64,000 nt of DNA from Emergomyces orientalis (lineage: Eukaryota > Ascomycota > Eurotiomycetes > Onygenales > Ajellomycetaceae): NCBI GenBank assembly GCA_002110485.1, contig MOWL01000054.1, forward strand, positions 1-64,000, read 5' to 3'. The position numbers were made by a program, and so were the translations under genes. This document shows, in pieces, positions 20,499 to 32,534 of this stretch (position 1 is its first letter; each line of letters starts with the position of its first letter). Below the pieces are notes generated by a model that was not told the origin of the DNA, searched no databases, and saw only the letters and a program-made list of their open reading frames with translations.

Positions 20499-21508
20499 GG
20501 TTGACACATAGTGCAGACTTGGCAAACCACAACAAAAAAAGACTCTCAACTTTCTAAAATTAATAACTCAGTCAATATTGAAGCTATGAGAATAATAATA
20601 TGATCGTAATAGCGCATTTTCCATTCTCTACAACTTTCATCATATAAACTATCTTGTATCTTCAATATTGGCTGAGATCTCAGTGGGTACATTGAAGTGC
20701 GGTGTAGGGGGTTTATGATTCCCCCTAGTTTGTATGTGTACCCTCACCAAAAACCAGTGGGTACATGTCAGAAATACAAGGTAGTGAATGAAGCTCAAAC
20801 AGTGATCTTCATCCTAGTTTCAAGAATAATGTTGAAAATTGAGATTTTTAAAAAAAATGCAAGAGCAAATCAAGTAGAATTGATTCTAGTACCTTTTATA
20901 GCGTGTTAAAAAGTGCAATGAGTTGATACAACTTGATACTGCTGTAGTCCTTTTTCTTCAACTTAGAAATAACTACTGTTGTAAATTCTTTGAAATGTTT
21001 CGGGCAGTGTTGGAGATTCAAGGAGGTGTGGTGTAACAGTGTAGTTTGATGAGATAGGCATTCGTAGACAGAGTGAACAACTAGACTGAGTGTAGAGTTA
21101 GACCAAATGAATAAAAATGTAAGCTAACAAGCGGAGAACAGGACGACGCATGTACAGAATAATAAGCAAGTAAGAGACTGCAAAAGCCACTATTATGCGG
21201 CCTCATGTTGAGGCTTAACCGGAATCATCGCGTAGCTCACGATTATCTAAAAAAAACTTAAGCCATCATATATTCCCACGCCTCTACCTTGGCCACACAG
21301 ATGGTGAATGTATGGACGAATCGGCGCGCCGGCTCGGCAATGACTGCAGCAGCGTACTTTCGGTCCTGATCTTTCCTCTCTCCCAGGAAGACTTGGCAAG
21401 TTTCTTGATGCAGTTCGAGTAACATAATATTTTGCTGGGAAGTGTCCTCGCACTGAGCTTGCTTTTAGCGTTGTGTCTAGGTTGGTGATGGCAAGGGGCA
21501 TACAAAAT
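20499..21508. other. Intergenic region
   Basis: No gene was recognised. Short open frames near 20697-20909 (plus) and 21247-21519 (minus) have no similarity that I can see. Confidence 0.5.
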
Positions 21509-21653
21509 TGTGAGCGCACTAGTCTCTTTTAGGTGCGCTAGTCCTAATCAGGCTAGTGTGTTTCATCCACGCCTCCCTACTTCTCGCCGACGCTCGGCGA
21601 CTGGCAATCTTGTAGAACAATCACTACTCAATAATATAAACAGTACAATCACA
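21509..21653. mobile_element. Small solo LTR, copy 2
   Basis: A 145-bp relative of 20226-20387 with TGTGAGCGC at the start and CAATCACA at the end. The flanks are AAAAT and AAAAC, a target duplication that differs by one transition. It lies 338 bp upstream of the DUF1254 gene. Confidence 0.75.
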
Positions 21654-21991
21654 AAAACATATCTGCGGATCGCATTTCGGTAAGTTCGGTAGGGTTTACA
21701 AAGCTTCATCCCATGCAGAGATTCCCCGCTTCCCCCGCCCCTTGCATTCTCGGACGAACTTTGGTGAACAGTGCTCGGTAACTCCTTGCCTGACAGGGAA
21801 ATGTGAGACAGTGAATAGCGAGGAACGAATATGAGCTTGATGACCCCCGAGGTTGATATATATTAAAAAGTCGAAGCACTGGTCATCTAATTCACAATAT
21901 CAAAATCCATCAGCAATTTGAACTCAATATTCCCTCAGATCTAACCAACTCTTCATTATTAAAGTGTTTTATAGATCAGACAAAAGCAAAA

Positions 21992-23493
21992 ATGGCTGGT
22001 CCTACACGTTCTAGCCCAGGCAATAAGCAGCAAGCGTTGAATTTCGCCTACATGGTACGAGGCTTTCCGACTAAAAACTCTATGAATCAATGCATAACTG
22101 ACAAAGTTTAACCTAGTATGGCTATCCTCTTCTGGAGTATGGCAGATTCATAGCTCATATGTCCAATCCCACTACCAACAAACTCTACCATCTCCGGAAG
22201 CTCGCGACGCATCGAGATCTTCAAGTAGTCCGGCCCAATTCCGACACCATTTACTCAAATATCTTCACTGATCTCTCGTCAAATGATCTGGAACTTGAAA
22301 TACCGGCGATTCCAGACCGCTACTGGTGCTATTCGTTCTATGATATGTATGTCGCTTAGCAGACAGGGTTTGTAAGGTCTCATTTCAGCTGACACGTTAT
22401 GTTTTCACCCAGGTATGCCAATAATACCGTAAATATTAGCAGCCTTCAGGGCCATCAACCGGGAAGGTACTTGATTCGGTGTACCGATAAGGATTTCGGC
22501 CTTCAACTCAGTTCATCAGAGTCGGGCTATAAGGGATACGCCAATATGCCTACTCCCTATGGCACATCCATCTCACGTTTTGTGACCGATCAATCAGCTT
22601 CGGATCAAGCCGTGGTGAATAAATATCAAGACCAAGTCCGACTTAAGTGCATTCCGCGAACTGCATCTATTGCGCCTCCCTTCCAGCTTCCTATCTTCAC
22701 AGAACCTGGACATCAGGCATCTAAAACAGTCTCCAAAGTAGAAGCAGTTTTGCGTTTAACTGCGAAGCTCTCTCCTTACAATCTGTCCCCGGCTCTGGGG
22801 GACAGACAGTGGATTGCAGCGGCTTTGAAGGAAAGCGGCATCGAGAACGGCAACTTCATCTGCCCCGAGGGAGTTGATATGTCACGAGTTTACAAGTTTG
22901 CACACAGCCTAGCACAGGCTCTCATTGAAACCGATAGCCTTTCCCACGGAAATGGCTGGGCTTCAGCATACCCAGAATACCTCGGGAATTATGGTTCCAA
23001 TTACACGGCGAGATATTCCACCGCGAGGCGTGGCTATTTGGCTATCACCAAAGAACAGGCAGTCTACCCGTCTCTCCCGCGTGATTTCGAACTCGGACCC
23101 GACGAAGCAATTTTGATACGCTTTTCCCGTCGGCCAGTTCTGGTTAAAACAGGGTTCTGGAGCTTGACAGCGTACAATGAAGAACAATATCTTGTTCCGA
23201 ATGACCTCCACCGCTACTGTCTTGGAGACCGTGATAATTTGACGTTTCCGGACGCGACCCCGCTCAGCGATAAGAGCAAAGATGGCGAGTTCTATATTTT
23301 GTTGCAGGCTGGAGACATGAAGCCCCCCCAAAAGTGGATGAACAATTGGCTGCCCTCTCCAGCGGGCGGTGGAAAGACGTCGATAACACTGAGATGGTAC
23401 GGTGCGAAGGACGAGATGATGACCAATGCCTACGAGTATCCTCGAATGGAGTGTATCAAGGCAATCACTGAAACAGCGAACTCGAGGTTGTGA
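21992..23493 (+). CDS. DUF1254/DUF1214 domain protein (3 exons)
   Basis: The exons are 21992-22054, 22117-22346 and 22413-23493, which give 457 residues. Introns of 62 and 66 nt start GTACGA and GTATGT, and frames join cleanly. The N-terminal half has the DUF1254 (PF06863) pattern: AYMYGYPLLEY, RPNSDTIYSN, DLSSNDLELEIP and RYWCYSFYDMYANN. The C-terminal part matches DUF1214 (PF06742): GFWSLTAYN...YLVPND and WLPSP...ITLRWYG. The function of this pair is not established. No signal peptide or membrane segment is seen. The neighbouring regulator gene is convergent, with its stop 143 bp away. The gene looks intact and not RIP-affected. Confidence 0.93.
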
Positions 23494-23635
23494 ATTTGTG
23501 TCAATATCGCATATTTGTTATTTTGATTTATATTTCATCTTTTCTGGGTTTAAATGTTCCACACTTCGAAGCAATCGGTGCCCTAATGGCACGCTTTTAT
23601 CCGAATTGGTTTATAAATAATATTCGTAGTAGATA

Positions 23636-25654
23636 TCAACCGGAGATCGCGTTTTCTAATGGAGCACAATCAGCCGTTGGAAGGCGCTGCTGCGTTATGG
23701 TTTGCCAATTGAAATCTTCTAGATTTAAGAAATTTTCAAATGACCAATCGGTGAAATGTTCGAAGACACCGTTTGGAAATTCGTCTGCCTCCATTGTGGA
23801 CAACAAATCCATTCTTGGGCTTAACTCCTTCGTAAAAGGAAACATTTCATGAACGCTAGGTATTGTCGCATAGTTTCCCCAACTGGGAGACCAGGGATCT
23901 TCGGCGTTATCAGGAAGATCGGGTCGCGGTAGATTAGATAGCGGAATGGATGAAGGACCACATGATAAGATGATTGTCTTGATTCTTGAAACCTTGTCAA
24001 GTATAACTTTTGATCCGGGAAATTTTACCGTCCTTTGATCTAGGATCTCTAGAAGAATATCAAGTTCCTCCAGAGATAGAGAATCGGGAATTTGCTCTGT
24101 ATTTGAATCGTTTTCAGACCAGAGGTTGTTTAGCTGTGGAAGTGAAGCCACCATCATCGACCAGTTGCTGATTGCCATGAGGTAGTTGATGTCGTCTCGG
24201 TAGTCCATCTCTTGGTAGAGGCGAATGATGCATGAAGAGGCCACGAGGGTTATCGTGGAGTTAACGGAAGGGCGAAAGAACCGGCCATGGACGTGGAAAA
24301 AGGTGATGATGCAAGTGAAATACCAACTAAGAACTTCATAAAAGGCTCGGTCGTAGCGCCGGGTTCCCGAATCATTAAATATGCGAAGGTGCACAGGGAG
24401 ATTTCCAACCCAATCTTTAAGTTCTAAGAGAATAGACAAGGCCTGTTCTGGATTTTTTGTGAGTTCTCGTGGCTGCAGGGGTAGCATTTTCGCTAGGATT
24501 GTCATCAAGTTCGTATAAAGTACAAATAACAGGGCCTCCTTGCTTTCGGGGTCCTCAAAGTCCTCGACCGAGGGTGGGCGTAGGTCAAAGTCTTGCGACA
24601 GGATCATCTGCGGTCGCCCAAAGCAGACTGTGTGCAACTTGTCTTGGACATAAAGGAACCAAGCTATCCGGCGGGCACAACCTGGAGAAGCTCTCTGCGG
24701 ATATGTTGACTCTCTATGAAGGCCGATCTGGAATGCAAAACGAATGGCAAGGCCCAGCCAGCTCCAGCCGGAGTCTATCGTCACAACAGATGGAGGCGTC
24801 ACAGTCCACAGAGTTAGCAGACAGACAGATTGGAGTACGGTAAGCGGATCGTGCTCGTGGTTTGAGTAGAAAAGGGCTTTGGCTCGCGTATAGAACCTTT
24901 CGCTCTCGGCAAGGCTTTTCGTTGACCGGGGGTGACGAAGTACCGACCCAGCCAAACATAAGGATTGCTGAAGAAGCATCGAGGGACATGCGGTAGTGAC
25001 TTGTTGCCGATCCACCACGGGAACTCGGTGGTATAGGTACTTGAAATATATCGAGCTGAGAGCTTCGATCATCGGTTTTGGCGGTAGCTGGTCGGCTCCC
25101 GTGGAAGATTGAATCCGCGCCTCAATCGTCTTTAATGGAGAACCGGACATCGCGGGTATTTCGTACGAACGTGGGCCTTGAGGGGGGAACACTGTGAACT
25201 CCCCAATATATCCTTGTTGTCTTGGAGTCGCCGGGGGCGAGTGCACGGGGGGCGGCGGAGCTGGGCGGTCATTTTGACTAACCCTCCCTAACATTGCAGC
25301 TGCGTCAAAAATGGAAGATGATGGCGAGTTAACCTCCGAACTGTTTTGCGCTGGCGACAGGGTATGAGCAGGAACCGCAGGGATTTGTGAGGGTTGGCGA
25401 CGCTGGTTCTTCTGGGGCTTTGGCTGTTTTCTTCTCTCGCAGATCTCGTCGCGTTTGTCGCAGTTTGCGCAGATGTCCCCGGTTCGGAGCCGCAGAGCCA
25501 GGTCGCATTTGACCTTCCGTGCATGGCAGCGCTGACATACCACTCTTGAACGACTCCGAGGTTGTCGTGAGGTTGGATGACCTGATACCAACGCCATGAT
25601 TCTGGGTCCGAGAGAGAACGAGAAGGCTTCATCAACCCGCGATGGTAAGGCCAA
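23636..25654 (-). CDS. Zn2Cys6 transcription factor
   Basis: A single open frame of 672 codons. The binuclear zinc cluster is C40-x2-C43-x6-C50-x11-C62-x2-C65-x6-C72, with the basic KVKCDLALR segment; it would bind DNA in the nucleus. A basic, proline-rich linker follows, then a middle region of the fungal-specific transcription factor type (PF04082): YFKYLYHRVPVVDRQQ, SGWSWLGLAIRFAFQIGLHR and ARRIAWFLYVQDKL. The start may be the internal Met20 (25597), whose context is closer to the zinc cluster. The target is unknown; the gene is followed on the same strand (upstream of it) by an ACS transporter gene, a frequent arrangement for local regulators. Confidence 0.93.
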   Translation of the reverse strand: MALPSRVDEAFSFSLGPRIMALVSGHPTSRQPRSRSRVVCQRCHARKVKCDLALRLRTGDICANCDKRDEICERRKQPKPQKNQRRQPSQIPAVPAHTLSPAQNSSEVNSPSSSIFDAAAMLGRVSQNDRPAPPPPVHSPPATPRQQGYIGEFTVFPPQGPRSYEIPAMSGSPLKTIEARIQSSTGADQLPPKPMIEALSSIYFKYLYHRVPVVDRQQVTTACPSMLLQQSLCLAGSVLRHPRSTKSLAESERFYTRAKALFYSNHEHDPLTVLQSVCLLTLWTVTPPSVVTIDSGWSWLGLAIRFAFQIGLHRESTYPQRASPGCARRIAWFLYVQDKLHTVCFGRPQMILSQDFDLRPPSVEDFEDPESKEALLFVLYTNLMTILAKMLPLQPRELTKNPEQALSILLELKDWVGNLPVHLRIFNDSGTRRYDRAFYEVLSWYFTCIITFFHVHGRFFRPSVNSTITLVASSCIIRLYQEMDYRDDINYLMAISNWSMMVASLPQLNNLWSENDSNTEQIPDSLSLEELDILLEILDQRTVKFPGSKVILDKVSRIKTIILSCGPSSIPLSNLPRPDLPDNAEDPWSPSWGNYATIPSVHEMFPFTKELSPRMDLLSTMEADEFPNGVFEHFTDWSFENFLNLEDFNWQTITQQRLPTADCAPLENAISG

Positions 25655-25968
25655 TTGACATGCCTAATAACTCGCTGCTCATCATTTATTTTGTGGCCGA
25701 GGTTTATGAATACGCTTTTTTGCCCCTCTCTTCCTTCCGGGGTCTCCACAACCACTCCTTGTAGCTCACCCACTAAGCATTCAAGAACACCCCGGTAAAG
25801 TGGTTAGCGGATGAGCCACGAGAAGAGATGGCCCACCAAACCCGACCAGTTGACTGGGCTTGTTCTAGCCTTTCCAGCAAAGAGTACGTGAAGAAGCTTT
25901 AACTTAACTACGGAGTATATTAAAATATAAAAAAAAGGATCGGGATCTTAGGGTTAAAAAAACACTTA

Positions 25969-26285
25969 GGGCCTGTTCGGTGCATTCGTACTTTTTGTAC
26001 TGTACAGAGTGGTGGAGTCACACTATTTTGGTCAGAGCTTGATGTGAAAGTCACAGCGAGTACTTTTTAAACTGGCCCAGATTCAAAAAGTACTGTATGT
26101 ACATGCAAAGTGAAGCAGTCTTTAACTTCATTTAGCTAGAATTCTCCACTTCTGGCCCTAAATAGGCTAGAAAGTCAAATCTTGATTACTCATCACTTTT
26201 TTTAAAAATACCAGCAGTATTTTTGACTGAAATCCATGACAGCGTACAAAAAGAACCAGTACCGCACCGCGCACCGAACAGGCCC
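25969..26285. mobile_element. Tourist-like MITE
   Basis: A 317-bp element with perfect 15-bp terminal inverted repeats (GGGCCTGTTCGGTGC at 25969-25983, its complement at 26271-26285). TTA target duplications flank it (25966-25968 and 26286-26288). There is no coding capacity. A 3-bp TWA duplication with GGGCCTGTT-type ends is characteristic of PIF/Harbinger derivatives. Confidence 0.88.
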
Positions 26286-26640
26286 TTAGGCCTCTCAAAG
26301 CTGTCCTGGAGATTCACTTTGTCAAGAAAAATAGATATATTTACCCTTCTTACAGAGCACTAAATGACAATATTAAAGGTCTTCGAGGCCATTGATCATA
26401 AACGGGCTAGGCCTAGTCCGTGAAGCTCTTAAAGAAGAGGCCTTGAACGTAAATAGAATCAGCTATTTGATTAACATATGGGTGAACATGCATCCATATG
26501 CATATACTTTAATATCTTATAATTCCTGAAAACGGGTTCTATCTTTATAATGCACGCAGAAACATCTGGACTTGACACTCTGCACGAACACTATAAATTC
26601 AGAACCAGGGGCCTGCATCGTATTTAGGCCTGAAAGAGCT

Positions 26641-28497
26641 TCAAAGCGTATACTCAAAACCAGGATGATCCGCAATGACTTTCCGTCCTGCCCGGACTTG
26701 TTTGTTGGCAAGGTGGAAATGAAAGGTCATGCCTAGCGCCAGAACAATGGTGAGGGCACTCGAACTACACAAAAAGAGTTGTTAGCAAATTTTCCTATTT
26801 TTTTTTTAGTTCTACCAAGTCAACACAAAACGAGGGAGACGTACAGAATACAGGTAACGACACCGGGTATATATGTTGGGGCGTCCTGAGATCGGAAGAC
26901 CAAGGCGCCAATAATACCTCCGAGCCCGCCCATGGAGGTTAAGAGAGCGCTACAGAAGGACCGCGTCCAGTGGCCGCGGATATTGTTGGCCTGCCAGGCC
27001 ATGACTGCGGCGAAGTTGGCGCTGGAGCCGGACGAGACCAGAAACACGCCCAAATACTGCACGCCAGAGTTTTTCGTCCAGGACATAACGCAGAGGCCGA
27101 CGATGGATTGGATGGAATTATAGATGATAACGGGGCTGCGGATGCGCCATCTGTCGCACAACCAACCCTCAACGCACATGAGGATGCCGCCAAATATGTA
27201 CGGTGGAGTAGTCAAGAGCTGGGAAGCCTCGGCGCTAAAGCCGAGCTGAAGGTTTAAGATCATCGGCATGAAGTATGAGACGGCGTAAGCTGTCAAAGTG
27301 GATAAACTAGACGAGTCACTATTAGCGACCTGGCGCAACTAGAATATACAAAAAAAAATATGTGAAAACCAACGTGTAGATCCAGCCGTAACCCCATACC
27401 GTCCAGTCAAGAGCTGGACGGAGGAACTTTCCCCATTCAAATACTTGGTCGGCTTCGGTATCACTGCGATCAGCCTCTAGTCGACGAAGAATTATATCGG
27501 CTTCATTTTTAGAGAGGAACCACCAGGTTTTATAGGCATTCTGCGGGTAGTCGACCAGGAATACCAAGGCAATGGCGCCGACAACTACGGTCAGGAGCCC
27601 TTCCATAATGAAGATCCACCTCCAAGCAGCCAGGCCACCCAGACCCTGCATTTTCATAAATAAGTAGGCGAGGATGCCTCCAAATGCCGACCCAATCGAT
27701 CCGATGAAAGATAACGCCGAATAGCGCTTGTGGACCTCATCTGTATCAAAGTTAACTGCCGAAGGAGAGAGATAAGCAGAAATGACTGCACTTACAGCGA
27801 GTATACCATACAGACACTAGGTAGATTATACCCGGGAACATCAAGCCTTCGAGAACACCAAGGATAATACGAAGGCCAACGAGGTGGGTCCAGTGAGTGA
27901 CAAAGCCAAAACCCTTTATTATCGGACTCAGCACGAAAGGTCTGATACATCGTCTCTGAATGCTTCACAATTGTAGAATGTACGCACCACAATAAGAACA
28001 CCCCAAGCCAATGTGACGCATGGGAGAGTCCACCGCGGACCAAGTCGACGTACTAGTACCACACCGGGGATTTCTGCGAGGACATATGGCGCGAAGAAAA
28101 TGAGGATAATGAGCGACTGCAAAACGCCGTTAGTGAGCCGTACGGATTGTAGGTTGCGACGAAGCCTAGTGTCTTACATATCGAGTTCCAACCGAGAGTT
28201 CCAGCTCTTTGTTCATTCTTTGGTGCGTTCCAATCAGCTATGGGTTCGGTCAACTGGGAGAGGGAGAGAGGGAAGGTCGTACCCAGCAATATTGGCGTTC
28301 GCCACGTTTGCTCTGTCCAGGAGCGAGATGGCGAACAAAACACCAGAAAGACTGACTAGTCGTCTGTCGACCTTGTGGACAATTTTGCGCACATATCGTT
28401 CGTCAGGCTCCTCCACCTCGGGAACCGTTTGCTCAACACATGTCTCCAAAGCTTTTTCCTCCATGGAAGGAGACGTTGTTGTCTCCTCAGACTTCAT
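26641..28497 (-). CDS. MFS transporter, ACS (allantoate/nicotinate permease-like) family
   Basis: Seven exons with matching phases: 28497-28283, 28217-28178, 28116-27988, 27913-27796, 27740-27374, 27306-26845 and 26764-26641. They give 484 residues. Introns are 55-80 nt. TM1 contains LLDRANVANANIAGM, typical of the anion:cation symporter family (TC 2.A.1.14). The first loop pair has ILIFFAPYVLAEIPGVVLVRRLGPRW, and TM4 has LRIILGVLEGLMFPGIIYLVSVWY. The second half has GYGWIYTLSTLTAYAVSYFMPM and LLTTPPYIFGGILM. These are plasma-membrane importers of small organic anions such as allantoate, nicotinate or sulfonates; the substrate here cannot be read from sequence. The gene is intact. The nearest neighbour on the same strand is the Zn2Cys6 gene. 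Confidence 0.93.
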
Positions 28498-29718
28498 AAT
28501 GCGAGATATTGCTATGGATTGGAAGAGAAGAGAAGAGGAGATCAAATGCGGATTTCGTTGCAAGTGATTGATCTGATCTCAAGAAGCTCGAGAGATCAAC
28601 CGAGTGTTATAAGGCAGCGATCTCTTCACTCAAACTTACCTATGTGGGTTTCTGGAGTTCCACTTCCCCATGGGGGAGGGTGGACTGACATGATAAAATG
28701 GATACCATCCCGGAGGAAGCTGGGGAGATGGTAGCCATCGGGGAATCCTCACGGACCAAAGTGCAGTGAAACTCTACACTCTGTTTTCTGTTCGGAACGA
28801 TTTCGGTAAATGTGAGAAGCCTAGAAGCTCTCACTTACCGAGTCTGCCGAGCGCTGAGTTTGTGGCGAAGAGGCATGTATACCTGCCAAGAGCGTGCTGG
28901 GCGGCAACCAAGTTCTAAAATCGTTGCAACCCGGCCACTAAAGCATGTCCCTTAATGATTGATGGAGTCCACTGAGGAGCCTTTCACACACATGAAAATA
29001 CTATCAGGGACACAGGAAGCGAGCCAAGTGGGAGAATTTCGAATTGCCATGGGTCATGTGCTGTATCTCGATTGGCCTAGACTAAGCGTACGGCTAGGCA
29101 AAGCTTCTACCGTCTAGATATTGAGAATGGGTGGCTGTAATTGAGGCAGTCAACGCGTCAGGCTGGGCCCTACCCTCACATGTGATTCTTAGGGGCCAGA
29201 ATCTACCCGAAGGCTGGCTTAACAGGCTTCCAGATGGCTGGAGGCTTGATGTTAGTTCTAATGATTGAATTACCGATGAGATAGAAATCAAATGACTTAC
29301 TAGAATGTTTTTTCCTGCTGCAAATCCATGCAGGGTTAGCATTCATCTTCTCATACTCATCTTCTTCCAAAATTTAATCAGATTCGCAAGAATAATAAAA
29401 TTATTTCTCTCTGCATGTCATCACATTCACCACATCTCTTGCAGTCACTAGATGTGAGTGTTTTGCAGTTTTAAAGTATGCATATGAAAGTCTAGTTTGA
29501 ACAGTGAATGCGGCTTGAATTCAATATTATTAAGATACTAGATTTCTTAGATGCCTATTCTGCAGTATTTATGAGAAACTTTATGACTCAGAACATGCAA
29601 AATGAGCTTAGAATTTCTGATATAGTCTCACTCTCATTTGAATCTGATCAAGTCATTCAGCAGCTGAATATTCAACTTTAATAAATTTCTGCTCCCTTAG
29701 TCAGCTGATCTAGCAACT
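28498..29718. other. Intergenic region
   Basis: Upstream region of the ACS transporter. Only short open frames without similarity are present. From about 29340 the DNA becomes AT-rich toward the solo LTR. Confidence 0.5.
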
Positions 29719-30147
29719 TATGAGACGTAGGATAAGACGGAGAGTGGAGCTAGCATAATATGCACATATATAGGGAGGAATTAATATAGAGATATATGGT
29801 ATTGTGGTCTGTGTGCTCTGAGCTCTGAACTAGCTAAATATCTATGGGTTTTCCATGGCTATTTATACCTGTGAATCCATCTTAGGCTGCCCAACGACTA
29901 TCCATCAATAATATGAGTAATTTACATGCTATATTGATCATATTGTGATATTCTCAGCTGAATACCTCTGACTTCGGCGAAGTTGTAGAAAAATCAATGT
30001 AATAGCGAATATATTAAAGATCAGCGAAGATGAGAGTGTATTTGATGGAGATTCCATCAGAGTTCACCGTGTGACAATTAGTGTGGCAATTGAACATGTG
30101 CGTATGTCTTAGCCAACGAATGTGTGGCAATAATCTCATGTTTCACA
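29719..30147 (-). mobile_element. Solo LTR of the Copia family
   Basis: A 429-bp copy of the LTR at 41427-41856. A perfect 5-bp target duplication CAACT flanks it (29714-29718 and 30148-30152). In element orientation it reads TGTGAAACAT...GTCTCATA; the last bases are best explained as TCACA changed to TCATA. Strand follows the full Copia element. Confidence 0.92.
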
Positions 30148-32534
30148 CAACTCTACATCATTCTGGCAACTCTCAGCAATTACACAGACGGATGAATAAC
30201 GTTTAAGAAACTTGTGAGGCAAGACCTTGAGAACTTCTCTAAGAGATTGATGAAAGATTTTGATCAAATTATTAAGATTTGTAAATATAAAATGATCAGT
30301 GCAACAACTTTTCAAAAAGGTAAAATCAGACAGAAAGCTCGGAATTTATTATTTCATCTGCTGCGCCTGTTGAATGAGCGGTGATTCAACTTTGTGAGCC
30401 ACTGCCCGTGAGCCAATGTCATGTGCAGCAATTGTGATTCTCTCAGGCATACAAGAATAAGATGTTCTAAACCTTGTGTAATTTAATTTAATTTAATTAG
30501 GTGTTGTTTGAGCATAGATAATACAAGTTGAAATCTAGTTAGTCAGAATACAGCGATTTCGCTGCCTGTTTGGGGGTAGATTAACTTGCATTTCTCTCAT
30601 TTCGACAAATTCTGAAGAGCCTGGTGGGCGTACACCTGAATGTGGTGCAAAAAAAAATTGAATGTGACTTCAGATATAGGCCCACTTTTTTGAAGTCATG
30701 TTCAAACTTTTCTCACCCATTTAAAAAACACACACACTACAAGCTTGACACATATTACTAATACTCTCACTAGTAATTCTAGATATTCAGATTTCAATTC
30801 TCAACTATCTTCAACACTGAATTAGAGATAGATTAGGATTAAAATTAAGTTAAAATTAAATTAGAATTTGGGCTAAATAGGGTTAAGGCCTTGAGAAATA
30901 TGAAAAAATCATCACCATAACAAGATGTGAATACGATATGTGGATGCCCAGGTGATGTGTGAGATATGACTGACTAGTGTATGGAGTTTTAACTAATGAA
31001 GTGATGACATGGTTCAGAGCTGGACCCACGCCGAAGGGTTATTCCGGCCGAAATTGGGGTAGTGTTCAACTTTTTTTGAACCACGTTCAACTGTAACCCT
31101 GGACCAGGTCACAGACCAGTACATCAACTATTTATGACAATCTTCTCGTTCTTCAGACTCCACTAAAAGTCTTGATAGATCTCTTGGTCGAGTTATTTGA
31201 ACCACGGTTTGTTCCCGCAGCCGTACCATGGATCTTATCCCCGCCATTTGTTTACTTTAGCTCATCGCGCGAAGCTACCGAAAACCGATTTTCTCAATTG
31301 TTTCAAGTCCTCGTTCAAATAACTTGCCATCACTGTTCCACCAATGGTTCCCACGATTATGGGAGCCATGCACTTCTTCGACGATTACACGAACGGAGGA
31401 CGACATCATTGGGGTGATTGAGGACCATGATTCGCCCCCGCCTAACCCTCAAAGACACAAGCGCAAGAGTGGGTATCGAATTGTCAACCCGCGCGAGCAT
31501 GGTGGCAGTGGAGGCCGATGAAACATAAGCGATGATCATGTATATTTCACCATCCAGATGTTTTGCGGCTTATCCTTGGCATATTGCAGGATGTGCACGA
31601 TCCTAACGCTCTCACATCCTCCTTGGGCACTGCGGTGGTAGTCTCGAGCTATCCTATGGGAGGGGCTTCAAGCCTGAGCCATTCACTGGCAAGCTAACGC
31701 CGATTTGCTAAGCTAGACTTGGCTTGCAATACAATTCCAGCAATCTGCAAAACCTAGCCAGCAAATGAGAAAACCGCAACGCCCATTCGTAGATGCTTAG
31801 TTACGTCCAATTAAAATGCGTGCCAGGCTGGGTTGCAGTCCAAGTTTCTTCCTCCTGGGTGAAAGGAGGAGATGGCAACGGGATAATGCTTCTTCCCTCG
31901 ATGGGCCCCGTATCGACATGGAATATTCCAAGTCAAGCAATTATCAAAGTTGCTCTCCCCAGCTCGCCCCATGCCCGCACGACTGCGCACCAGATTGAGC
32001 CGCCGTTGCCACGATTTGTTTGTCTGGGGAACTTCTTATTCATCTGCCACGCCTTGGTTGGGTGTTCCTAAACACGTTTTTCATCTCGAGTCTCTGAGAC
32101 AGGATTTTTCACGGCATAGCACTTCCCCCCAGTGGAAAATGCTTACTAAAGTTGTGAAAGGGGATTTGAGGGGTCGTTAATTTCATGGCACTGGAAGCTG
32201 TGGATTGCGAGACTCACATCTGCGGATAGATATATCTAACCCTCATCCTACCAAATATTTATAAGCCCTTTTGAGAAGATACATCAGCGATTTCTAAAAG
32301 ATATAGTTCATACAAATAGCTGTTAGCTACTCCAGGAAAGGAAACCAGATTGGTGCCAAAAAAAAAAAAAAAACTTCAAATTATTTTTGTAGGGAAACCA
32401 AAAACTCTCGAGGGATCCTTATATATACTGTAGATACAACTGACGACTGAAGTGCAATTTCAAGTAAAAAAAAAAAACAATTTAATCGAATTTATTTTAC
32501 ATGAATCTCTCCTCGTATACTCCATATCTCGGTT
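30148..32534. other. Intergenic region
   Basis: No convincing gene. Several short plus-strand open frames between 31172 and 32180 have no recognisable domain or splice structure. Poly(A) runs lie near 32359-32373 and 32466-32477. Confidence 0.5.

Noticed and set aside
20500..20520. Interstitial telomere repeat (TAGGG-like sequence)
   Set aside because: The units are irregular and not in tandem; nothing supports a former chromosome end here.
31172..32180. Cluster of short plus-strand open frames
   Set aside because: No recognisable domain, no consistent splice pattern and no bias away from chance.
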